Shown in pieces: positions 52,970-62,509 of a stretch of DNA of 64,000 bases. The first letter of the stretch is position 1. Every line of letters starts with the position of its first letter. The position numbers and the translations under genes are program-made. Source of the DNA: Paraphaeosphaeria minitans. Its lineage: Eukaryota; Ascomycota; Dothideomycetes; Pleosporales; Didymosphaeriaceae. Under the pieces are notes generated by a model. That model saw only the letters and a program-made list of their open reading frames with translations, searched no databases and had not been told where the DNA came from. The DNA is taken from positions 1,922,001 to 1,986,000 of the forward strand of contig WJXW01000002.1 in assembly GCA_015832175.1 (NCBI GenBank), in the 5' to 3' direction.

Positions 52970-54222
52970 AGGAGTTGCGTTGCCAAATAGAGTATCTCTC
53001 TCTATTGTTCTCTGTGGCATGGCATCTACTGTGTGGATTTTGTTCAATCTAGACGGAGCGGGCGTCATGATGCGGCAGCCTGGCGCGAATCTCATTGTCT
53101 ATTCCCAATTGAGCTTTATAGAGGTTGGTTAGCTGGACTGGATAGGCGTAGCAAATCGCATAATGTAAATACAAACCTGGAATGCCGATGCTCATGTGGT
53201 GTAGCGCCTCGGTACCTACCTAGTACATTTGAAGACGATGTAGGGCGACGTGTCATTGGCGGCTTGGCGCATCGAAGCAATTCCAGATCTGCACACCAGA
53301 TGTTGCCTCTGCACACCTACTCCGCACTTCCGGCCACCGCAGATACTGGCTTATCTATCTGATTGCTCACAGATTGCTTCTGGAGAGTATAGTAATGTGC
53401 CCATACTTTCTGTGCCGCCTATACCTGCGTCAGCCTGCCCGGCGATGATGTTCTCGACCTGCCTAGGTGACATACCTTCAAAATCAAGTCCCTCGGGCTG
53501 AAATCTGATCTCGTCCTATCGTTGCCGTCTGCACCGGCAACGCACCTTCATATGTGCAAGTGGAGCATGTTTCGGAGTCTGCCGGGTTGAGCGCTTAAGG
53601 AACCGTTCCTGGACAAGCCATGCAACAGCGTTGGTTGAACCATGATCCATCTCCGTGCGACGCATCACGACTCGCGCTTGCTCGAACCGTGATTCGGCAT
53701 CGATCAAACCCCTTTCCGGCCTCGCATGTCGCGAGATGTATCCGGTTGCCAGGTCTGAGGTTGAGTCAGATAGCTGTCAGGTTTCGTACGGAGTAAACGG
53801 TAATGATGGTGTTGCTGGAGCATGGCCTCCTGATTCTACATTGCTAGGTGAAGGAGTCGATCGAAGAAACACGGCTGGCCTGCCCTGGTCATTCGCGTCG
53901 ACTTGTGGGGTTGGAGGGTACAGAAGATAAGGCGACAATAGGTATGTTATATCTCGGTGCCTGAGTGCGATGTCACTTATCACTATCCTCATGGACTGGA
54001 GGCGCTCTCCCTTTCTTGCCAGAGTTAGGCTCGGCGCCTGCCGGTTCCCGAATTTGTACGACGCAGCAGCCAGAAGCAAGCTACTGGCGCCACGGAAACA
54101 CAACGTCGTATGACAGGCCAGGCTCGACTCGCACCCATCACAGCCATCTATGTGATCCAGTTGGGAACAAGAGCGCTCTTCTCCATTGACAACTCATCGC
54201 TCATGCGTGATATACGAGCCTC

Positions 54223-54760
54223 ACGCATCGAATCTAGCACGTTGACCGCGTCGAACCAATGATCCACGATGGCTGCAACGAGAACTGGCGACTCCACGCA
54301 TCTCCAATGTTTCGGAAACCGACCTTGGCGGTGAACAGCAGCAATGGGTCGGCTGCGTGTTTGATAGTGGCCACAGCGACACGGGGGAAAGCAGGTACTC
54401 CCGCTTCAAGTGCTTCCTGTCGCACGGCGGTCTGCGCAGCGCTTACCTGGTCGATCCATGTCATCCAGGGCCCTGTGGGAAAAACAAGGATGGCGTTGAG
54501 TCCTGATTCAACAGAGTGTTTCGTCAGCGACTCCTTCTAGAATCATGAGTAACGCGGGCTCAGGGTCCTCCGTACCGTCGACAATGGCTTTCTGGAAAGG
54601 CACGTTCGGTTCGTGCATGCTCGCAATATAGTACCAGCTGTAAACGAGGCGAGATGCGCGTTGGGTTGGATCGACCGGCATCGGGTCGTTCCCTGACGGT
54701 GCATGCAGCGTGCAGCATGCGGAAAGTTTTTTTCGACCCACGTGTGGGCAAAAGGGACAT
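54223..54760 (-). pseudogene. Possible decayed gene fragment, unidentified
   Basis: Two overlapping minus-strand frames have protein-like composition. One (about 54740-54510) includes RLVYSWYYIASMHEPNV and PEPALLMILEGVADE and then stops. The other, one frame over, takes up at about 54530 with SVESGLNAILVFPTGPWMTW and continues through VPAFPRVAVATIKHAADPLLLF to a stop near 54235. Joined by a frameshift they would make one continuous domain, but neither has a strong start. I do not recognise the family. It might be a relic, or a real gene with an intron I cannot place. Confidence 0.3.
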
Positions 54761-55941
54761 CTTCGAGTCGACTGTGAGGGCTGTCTTGAGGGTTCCCCAT
54801 AAAAGGTCTCCTCTCACCTGTCCCTCGCCAGTATATTGGATGGACGAGCTTGACCGTAGAGCTGGACGCGCCATCTCCGTTCGGGCTTGCAGCGATGTGA
54901 CAAATCAGATGCAGCTGCACACTTTTGCGAGGCTATTTCAAGGTCAACACAGGTGCGCAGACGGTCTATGCCTTTTCGTGCGAGGCCTCGTCCTGTTGTG
55001 TAGCGTACTAACGTACTGCAGGCCAATCTGGTGTCAAACGGAGAGCCCATATTTCAGCAATTCTGAGGCTGCGCAAAGCTCTGCGTGTTGCTGGGGTAAG
55101 AAAGGCTGGGATGGAGGACGTGAAAAGTGAAAAGTGAAAAGTGATAGATCTTGTTCTCGCTTCCACCACGAGCGCCATCCTTCACCGAGTTGAGTTGCTC
55201 TGCATCGCCTCGCTATGCCGCGGCAATTGGTTCTGATGACGTCTGTCGAAGACGACGTCTCTGCTTCCTCAGCCCTACTGCAAGGGCGTTGGCGCTGCTC
55301 GCCTTTCTGACTCGGGCCCTGAGGGCCCCGCTGCGCCTGGAGATTGACCGTAGCTGGTGGCGCTCACGATTGGAGAGCTCGCCGCAGAGCAGACATGGGC
55401 CGCGGGTGCGGCAGCGGGAGAGCACAAGGCTAAGACGCATCGCACTGCCTTGATGCACTGGAGCGACTCGCGACTCGCAGTACTGCCGTTCCTGGGGTAT
55501 ACAGCTGGCGGTACCGATGCTGGTACTATTAAAGCACCTCGCCCAGCCTGGCTGTCCAAGCAGCACACGCACTACAGCGGCTCCTCCGCTTCATACCTCA
55601 CCCAGACATTGATATAGTAACAGCTCTTTGACAGTATAACTAACTCGCGAGACGCCAAAAGTCGGAACATCCACCAGCGGCTACATACGGGTCGTTCTTT
55701 CCTTAGAGTATCATCGTCATTGCTGTACACATCCGCCCTATCCTTTGCCCACGAAGGTGAGTTCTTTTCAACACTCCTCGAGACGCTGCCGTCGTGGATT
55801 TGAGCGGAAGGTGACGCCACCGTCGCTGCCTCGCCTGTCGCCTGTCGCCTGTCCCTCCCCCCTCGAAGCCTGAGCAGCTCTTTCCTCGCACGACGACGGC
55901 AAGCAACGCTCGTCCCCTCACCCTTCTCATCCCATCGCTCG

Positions 55942-56005
55942 CTCTTCTTCTTCTTCTTCTTCTTCTTCTTCTTCTTCTTCTTCTTCTTCTCCTTCTTCTT
56001 CTTCT
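55942..56005. repeat. (TTC)n microsatellite in the leader of the RRM gene
   Basis: About twenty TTC triplets with one CC interruption near 55990. The minus strand reads as poly-Lys in one frame and poly-Arg in another, which is the reason for spurious open frames there. It lies 620 bp upstream of the RRM-protein ATG in a strongly pyrimidine-rich leader. Confidence 0.9.
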
Positions 56006-56626
56006 CTCCACACCAAACTTCTTTCTCACCAATACGCTTCAGTGGCCACATTCTTTGTAGCTTTCCACAGGTCAGTAGTCGACACTGCTCCTGTGGCACC
56101 GTGCTCGTTGCTTCAGCATCTCTGACGTCGTTCCAGCTTTGGAGTCACTACCAATCCCGCACATCGCAGAAAATTGACATTTACGACTCGGTGAGCATGG
56201 CCTGTCCTCTTCACCCTCACCTTCACTCATGGCGGCTCTTCGCTGCTCTTCGCTGCTCCGTAGCAGCAGGGCAGTCGGCTCTTTCTTTCCCGTGCCGACG
56301 TTCACTCTCACACTCACCCTTCGCACCTATATAACCACCTCTTGCTTCGCCCGCCAGTGTCTTGTTCTCTCCACACACATCTTCTCCGCCGAGATTCGCC
56401 TTGCCTATAAAGGCCCTACTGACCCTCGGCAGAGCACCGTCTTCTTTCTACATTTCAACCCTCTCTCCAGACCTCGAGTCTTCGCTCGCCCGTTGCTCCA
56501 GGAGCGCCCCATCATCTGCCGCAGTGCTCCCGATTCTCAAGCGTCTGCTCTCTTCGCCCCGCAAAACCTTCTTTGTTCAGCCCCAACTCCCTGTTCCATA
56601 GCGGTCTTACTTGCGCCAACTCCAAG

Positions 56627-58630
56627 ATGTCCGGCAATTCTCGCAACAACTATTCCGCTGCCACCGCCGCGGGTTACAAGGGCCAGTCAATGATGGGTCA
56701 TGGTCATTACAACCAAGCCAATCAGGGCCACGGTACGGCCAACTATCTCCATCGGGGACACCCCATGTCTCCACAAGGCGGCGACAATGGCATAGCAGCG
56801 CTGACAGGTGGCATGGCAGCCATGAACGTCCACGGTTCATACGTCAATTCCATGGCCTCCAAGGCTGGCGGTGCTGTTCTCGCCAACAACGCGTCCGAGT
56901 ACCTCCAAGGCCAGGGTCACCTCTGGGTTCCTAACATGAACCCCATGTACGGCGTCATGGCCGGTCCCCAGCAGCAAGCGGGTATGGGGCATTCGCCCGG
57001 AATGTACAACCATGCTGGTACTTTCGTACCTCAGACGGCCTATCAGTACAACCAAGGAATGGTCGAGTCCCCGATGGGTAACGGATGGGCGTCCCGAGTC
57101 TCCTCTGGCGACATGCCCACACTCATGACCCCGCGACGGGATTCTATTTCATCCAACGAGAACGACATCCCCGGTACGCCATATACCAGCGCTGGTCTGT
57201 ACCGTTACGGCACCTCGACAGCCATCATGGATCGCTCGCCGAATGGCATGTATACGAGTAGCGCGACCCCGTCACCTTCGCAGTTGGTCCAGTATGGCGT
57301 GCAGCTCGTCAACCCCAAGCAGGCGTCTGTTGCCACCATCTCGCCTCAGCTCGCTCAGCTCCTCCAGAAGGAGCCGCCGATGCCGCGAGCCATTCCAGCA
57401 CCTAGTTCCCCGCTTAAGCCGCTTGACCGGAGCCTGGAGAACAAGACCGGCGAGACGAACGTCTACATCCGCGGCCTCCTGCCTGAGACTACTGACGAGA
57501 TGCTGCACGCCTGGGGCAAGCGTTTCGGCGATATCCAGAGCTCGAAGTCAATCATCGACTTGAAGACTAACCTTTGCAAGGGGTAAGCCGTCCGGTCCTT
57601 TTTCTTGACTGCCACCTGCTCACATGTCTTCCAGCTTCGGATTCATCAAGTACCACAACTTCGAGGACGCCGAGAACTGCATTCGTGGCTTCCATTACCT
57701 TGGCTATGAGGTCTCATTCGCCCGTGTGAGTTTCACCACTACCGTTAGTTTTTGCGGGTTCCTAACCCGTCGCAGGAGTCATTCTATTCGAAGTTGAAGA
57801 AATTCGCGGATGAGACCAACACGAACCTGTATGTCTCGAACATTCCCAAGAACATGAGCGAGCATGTAAGTCGTCTTCGTGACCCCCTTGCCTTCATGAC
57901 AAAGTTGACAAGTTCCAGGAACTCAGCGCCATCTTCGCCCCACACAAGGTTTGCTCTACTAGGATCCTCCGGGACCCCGCAGGCCATGGTCGTGGTGTTG
58001 GCTTCGCTCGGTGAGTCGGCCTTTCGGATGGCTAACGCCCTTCTGTGCTAATTGCGATCCAGCTTTGATACGCGAGATATCTGCGAGGAGGTTATCAAGA
58101 CTTTCAACAACACACCCGTTGCGAAGCCAGGAGGCGAAGAGCATCTCATCCAAATTCGATACTCCGATACTCACGAACAAAAGATGCTCAAGCAGCAGAC
58201 AGCCGCTGGCCGTGTTTTCCGCGCTGCCGAGTACGAAGTCGGCGTTGCGCAGGCTCGTGCTCTTGGTACCGGACCCGATCGCTACTTGAACATGTCTCCG
58301 GACTCACAGGGCGCTGCCAATGAGTTCGAGATCTTCCTGCAACAGCAGTCAGCTGGGTGAGTGCTCTTCGATGACGTATGCCAAAGGCTGACCCTCCAAA
58401 GCAACGCAACCTCGTACGCACCCGCGAACCGTTACCGCCAACCGTGGACCCCTGCCGTGCCCTCGAGCCTAGGAATGGCTCGCCCAGCCATGCATCAGAT
58501 GGCTCATGCTCCGGTGTTCAAAACCGAGGACGGTGGTTCTGAGCGCGGTGCCGACGTGAACACAAACCCCGCCACACCGGTCAAGCAGGAGGCTTCATCC
58601 TCACCGACCCGCCACAATGGCGACGAGTGA
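56627..58630 (+). CDS. RNA-binding protein with two RRM domains (MSSP/RBMS-like)
   Basis: Six exons, 56627-57582, 57635-57725, 57776-57865, 57919-58010, 58063-58356 and 58402-58630, encode 583 residues. All introns are 45-53 bp with GT..AG ends, and the phases close without a gap. Residues 1-280 are low-complexity Gly/Met/Gln/Asn/Ser-rich, likely disordered. RRM1 begins ETNVYIRGLLPETTDE (RNP2) and has CKGFGFIKY (RNP1, spanning the first splice). RRM2 begins TNLYVSNIPKNMSE and contains RGVGFARF (RNP1). The close spacing of the two RRMs, with the linker ESFYSKLKKFADETN, is like the vertebrate RBMS/MSSP proteins. A role in binding single-stranded RNA in post-transcriptional regulation is inferred. 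The C-terminus is Pro/Ala/Glu-rich. Confidence 0.9.
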
Positions 58631-59800
58631 CTGCCGAATCGCGGCGCCTCCATGCCTCCAGAAAGACTTGACCGACTCGTGCATATGTACGACTATTCTT
58701 CGCGATCGTTTCTTGGACATAGGCTTGACCGCCATTTGCACGTCAGACATACATCGGCATCTTATCGTATGGCAGAGCGTCGCTGCAGTTGCCTTGACGA
58801 TGCAATCCATTTCAATCCGGATATCAGGCCTAGTCATTTCTTTCCTGTCTCACGACGACTTGATTGTCGCTGTCGCTGACGCTCTAATACTTTGTTGGTC
58901 CACTTCGGACACTTTTCCATACCTTACATCACTGAGCTTCTGTCACTTTCTCGACATTCCTGGAAGGCTGACTGCCGCTTTCCTCCATCTTACTGGTATA
59001 TCATTCGATTCGGCCCAGGTGCACGATCGCAAAGAATCTTGGTGGATACTGGAATAGAGGTTTACATTGATGACGGGTAGGCTTTAGGAGTTTTATGGAT
59101 GAAAAGGACTTCGCGGGAGGATTTTTCTAAAGCATTCCCAGGAAAAATATATTGTGGGCTTTTCCTTTCCCCAATCCCGGTCGCATTGACGCTTGTGGGT
59201 GATTTGATGTTTGCAATCGCGTGGCTGTTCCTATTCTTATCGCTGTGAGGGAGAAGCCCACTCAGTTCGCGCTCGCGGATATTGTTTGCAGATGCCAGTT
59301 CGTTCATGATTTGAGACGTTGCGTAGGCGGTTGTGACGCGACCACCCGACCGTTGGTGTCACACGACCAGGCACCGCAGCAGGCCATCCGACCAACATTA
59401 TCGCGTCGCCAGCATGCGTGACGTCTAATCATGCTGGAATACGCCACCCGAAGGGCTTCTCATGACACCGGCAGCCACACGTACCTTGCACAGTTCGTTC
59501 GCTCTGCCTCGGAAGGTGAGGCCATCGTGGGCGCCTGACGAAATAGACGGAGCGGCCTGTTTGGCTACGTGTCTAGCAGCCTGTCAGGTCCCCTTTCCCC
59601 CCTGATGAGGACCCTTGTGGTGTTTGTCATGAGATAGGTGGGAGTGTGAGACTTATGATGGGGTGGACAGGACAGGAGGGGTTTACAGAGGAGAGAGAGA
59701 GAGAGTCTCGGGTGGGAGGGTGCACCATGGCATGGCAGGCTGAAGCAGCGACGCCGTCAAATACAAGAGCGGACGGGACTGGACCGGGCTGGGCTGGGCC
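58631..59800. other. Intergenic region without a supported gene
   Basis: 1.17 kb. The first part is the 3' region of the RRM gene. The rest shows only short antisense or shadow frames. A GAGAGAGAGAG run is near 59693-59705. Confidence 0.5.
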
Positions 59801-60601
59801 ATGGAGTCGAGCTCTTCATCTACGTCTTCGTTTACGTCTGGTTCTGGGGTCTCAGACGGCCGCCGCAGCGCCCGAATACGCATCGGCGTCAGCTTACTCC
59901 AAGGGCGTCGGGGACGTTCTTCCACTTCGTCATCGTCATCTTCGTCGTCATCTTCGTCGTCATCTTCGTCGTCATCTTCGTCGTCATCTTCGTCGTCATC
60001 TTCGTCGTCATCTTCGTCTTCGTCGTCGTCTTCCGCAACGCAAGCAACGCCCTCGGACAACACAAACATGCCATTCCACGCCGTCCACCTCGGCACCGCA
60101 CCCTACCTGACCACCTCGCACGTCCTCGCCACCGACTTCCGAGCCTGGGGCCACCGCGTCGACACCTACGCGCACACTCACCGCAACGCACTCGCCCTGC
60201 TGGCTGTTCAGCGCGCCGAGGGCTTCGACCAGAGAGCCCGGGAAGCAGAGCTCGTGGATGTGTGGTGCGCGGAGTGGGTTGGGAGATGGGGGTTTGAGGC
60301 GCGGATTGGAGCAGTGCTGAGTGAGCGCGAGGATTTGGGCACCGGTGCTGCGGGGACTGGGATGTGGGATTTTGGGGGTGCGGTGGGGATGGGGCGGGAG
60401 AGTTTCACGGAAGAGATAAGGGCGGTCAAGGTAGGGAGGAGGAGGAGGTGGGGCCTGGGGCTGGGGCTGGGCAGTGCGATGGCGTGGTTTGGTGGTGGGG
60501 TTGGGAGGAGGAATGTTTGTGAGGAGGTGCATGTGGATGGGGATGGGGATGTGTTACCGCCATATACAAAGGGTGAGGATCCGCCGGAATATGAACAATG
60601 A
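59801..60601 (+). CDS. Uncharacterised protein, with long poly-Ser stretch if the upstream ATG is used
   Basis: The frame opens at ATG 59801 (266 residues), and a second in-frame ATG at 60068 (177 residues) has the better context (CACAAACATG). The part before 60068 is a biased Ser/Thr region with some 33 consecutive serines encoded by TCATCTTCG repeats (59928-60035) and may be non-coding leader. The part after it looks like a real protein: VHLGTAPYLTTSHVLATDFRAW, then AEGFDQRAREAELVDVWC, a Gly/Arg-rich segment and an acidic tail (VLPPYTKGEDPPEYEQ). The PPYTK/PPEYEQ pieces resemble PPxY-type motifs recognised by WW domains of Rsp5-like ubiquitin ligases (inference). The family is unknown. Convergent with RIO2, 178 bp apart. 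Confidence 0.55.
   Translation: MESSSSSTSSFTSGSGVSDGRRSARIRIGVSLLQGRRGRSSTSSSSSSSSSSSSSSSSSSSSSSSSSSSSSSSSSSSSATQATPSDNTNMPFHAVHLGTAPYLTTSHVLATDFRAWGHRVDTYAHTHRNALALLAVQRAEGFDQRAREAELVDVWCAEWVGRWGFEARIGAVLSEREDLGTGAAGTGMWDFGGAVGMGRESFTEEIRAVKVGRRRRWGLGLGLGSAMAWFGGGVGRRNVCEEVHVDGDGDVLPPYTKGEDPPEYEQ
59928..60035. repeat. TCATCTTCG-type 12-bp tandem repeat
   Basis: About nine copies of a 12-bp unit made of TCGTCATCTTCG. The plus strand encodes poly-Ser; the minus strand encodes an Asp/Glu run in one frame and a Lys/Met/Thr repeat in another. Confidence 0.9.
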
Positions 60602-60779
60602 GCACAGAGCGGAGTGGACAGGAGGTCAGATGTATGATACCCGTGCTTTGAGCTTCTGTAAATGTGCTTCATTGCGTCTATAGAGAGATAGCATACGGTC
60701 GTTAACTTTTCACAAAGGTGGGTGTGTACTCGAAATGCTGGGGTATCGCTGAAAAGAAGAGGTACAAGCGGATCGACGT

Positions 60780-62156
60780 TCAAAGAGCCCATCCAGCTTT
60801 TGTCTTGGCGGCTTTAGTGGACATGCCGGTCGGTGCTTGCTTGGCCTTCATGGCCTGGATCTCGCTGAAGTCGGGCAGCGGGTCGTTGTCGCGGATGTCG
60901 AGGATAGTCATTTGTGCGGCAATTTGCGCGGGTGTGGCCGTTGGATCGATCGCAGCCTCCTCATCTAGCGTCTCCTCGGGTGATGGATCGGACTCTAGCT
61001 CTGGCTCGACATCCAGCGGTTCATCCTGCTCGCTCCTGGGATCCTCGTCTTCGTCTTGGCCTTCCCGCTCGACGCCACCGGCATCTCCATCGATGCCGTG
61101 CTCCTTCATGTATGCCTCTAGCTCCTTAGCCATCTTTTTGCTAAAGCCACTCGCCTCTACTTCTACATCGAGCCTCTTTCGGATGTTCTTGGTGGATTCT
61201 TTGAAGAAAGGACCGGGCTCGTCGCTCGTGAAGCCGTACCGGCGGTCGAAGTAGCGTTTGATGCAGTCTACGTCACGATCGAAGTAGTACTCGGCATTGG
61301 CATGCGAGATGGACACCATCTGTGGGAAATCGATGATGGTAGGGATCAGGGCTACTTTCCCATCCGCTTCAGGCTTCTCCTCGATCAGAATGTTGAACTC
61401 GTTAAAGTCACCATGGATCAGGCCGACCTCGGCTAATCGGACGATGAGGGACAGCAACTCAGAGTAGAGTTCTGAAGGGTCTTGGATGGTGGCAATCTGC
61501 CGTAAAGGGAATGCATCGACAAGGCTCATGACGACCGTGTGCCTGTTCTGGCCAATAGGTTCTGGGACGGGAAAGCCGGCCTGTCGCAGTGCCGTCATGA
61601 ACTCGAACTCCTTCATGGCGGCCAGTCGCGACATGTACATCCACGAGGCCGAGGAGCGATTGCGCAGGTAATCGCGATTCGCCTTTACGGTGCGGAAGGA
61701 TATGCGGCCCAGACGATGTATCTTCAGCACCTGCTGCATACCCGTCTCGTTGGCACAGACGAAAATGTCCGACTCCTTGCCCACGCCGATCTGGTTACCG
61801 ACCGAGTATATCGTCGAGGCCTTGGTGTGCGTGTGCAGGGCAAGGTAGTCGAGTCCGCCGTAAGTGAGACGGTAGCCATCGTACTTTGCATTTTTCACTT
61901 TGGCGATGAGGCCGATCTTTGCGAGGTTGGAGATGCTCTTGTGCACAGCATTCCCAGAGCGCAAGCCCGAGAGCTGCACGATGAGCGGCGTGGGGACGAG
62001 TTCGTGGTTACGGCTGCCCTGTTCTGCCTGTGCGCATCTTCATCAGCGTTAGTCCCCCGCTGCAGCAACGACAGGAACACGGAGGGCGCATACCGCAGTC
62101 AGCACGCGCCAGTCCTCGGGCATGACATAGCGGATGTTCTTGACGTTCAGTTTCAT
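60780..62156 (-). CDS. RIO2: RIO2 atypical protein kinase/ATPase
   Basis: Two minus-strand exons, 62156-62094 and 62027-60780, give 436 residues; the intron is 66 bp (GTATGC..CAG). The N-terminal winged-helix part has MKLNVKNIRYVMPEDWRVLTA, then RNHELVPTPLI and LRSGNAVHKSISNL. The flexible loop GVGKESDIFV (about 102-111) replaces the usual P-loop. The catalytic motif HGDFNEFNIL holds Asp228, and the metal-binding IDFPQ holds Asp254 (the phospho-Asp in the RIO2 cycle). The C-terminal 120 residues are acidic and disordered, ending with a small basic tail. Rio2 binds pre-40S particles and its ATPase drives late 18S rRNA maturation. Divergent from RPN1. Confidence 0.97.
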
Positions 62157-62509
62157 CGCGGCGAAAGTGGTGCTTATTGCGCTGCAGAGTGAATGGGCTC
62201 GTTTGCAAGGGTCGTGCGGGGGTTGCAAATAATTTTGGACGTTTCTCGAAGTCGGAGCTCGCTCGCCGCCGCTTTGATCACCGCGCCCGTGCTTGGCGTC
62301 GGCGAATGCGACTGCGACTGCGACTGAGAGCTCGACGACGCATCGACATTCTCCCCCGCCACGCCCCGACGCCTCGAGCGACCTCTTCGTCCCCGAGCCA
62401 CCTCCCGCACCACCGCACATTACTCATCTAACGGCCGAGATCCGCATCCCCGCATCCGTTCGGTGCACGAGACACTTCGCCGCCCGCCTAGCTTCCACCC
62501 GCAAGCAAC
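62157..62509. promoter_or_regulatory. Bidirectional RIO2-RPN1 promoter region
   Basis: 353 bp between two divergent ATGs, so both core promoters and 5' leaders must lie here. The centre (62300-62340) contains a GCGACTGCGACTGCGACTG repeat. No TATA box is obvious. The 5' leader of RPN1 is C-rich. Confidence 0.55.

Larger units (their letters stand above)
52970..56626. other. Long intergenic region with possible gene relics
   Basis: 3.7 kb without an intact gene. It contains a TACCTACC motif (53211-53226), a possible decayed minus-strand gene (54223-54760), a GAAAAGTGAAAAGTG run (55121-55143), and the pyrimidine-rich leader of the RRM gene with a (TTC)n microsatellite (55942-56005). The plus-strand frame before the RRM gene is open from about 56230 but rich in Pro/Ser/Arg with no support, so it is taken as 5' untranslated. 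Confidence 0.5.

Noticed and set aside
54240..54310. tRNA-like sequence (TCGAACC box)
   Set aside because: No cloverleaf pairing or A-box at the right distance; the same holds for similar boxes near 12146, 39308 and 53683.
55572..56099. Minus-strand poly-Lys protein near the (TTC)n run
   Set aside because: Simple-sequence artefact in the leader of the RRM gene.
59683..60096. Minus-strand acidic protein over the TCATCTTCG repeat
   Set aside because: Low-complexity shadow of the repeat; the rest of the frame lacks protein character and the plus-strand gene continues well beyond.
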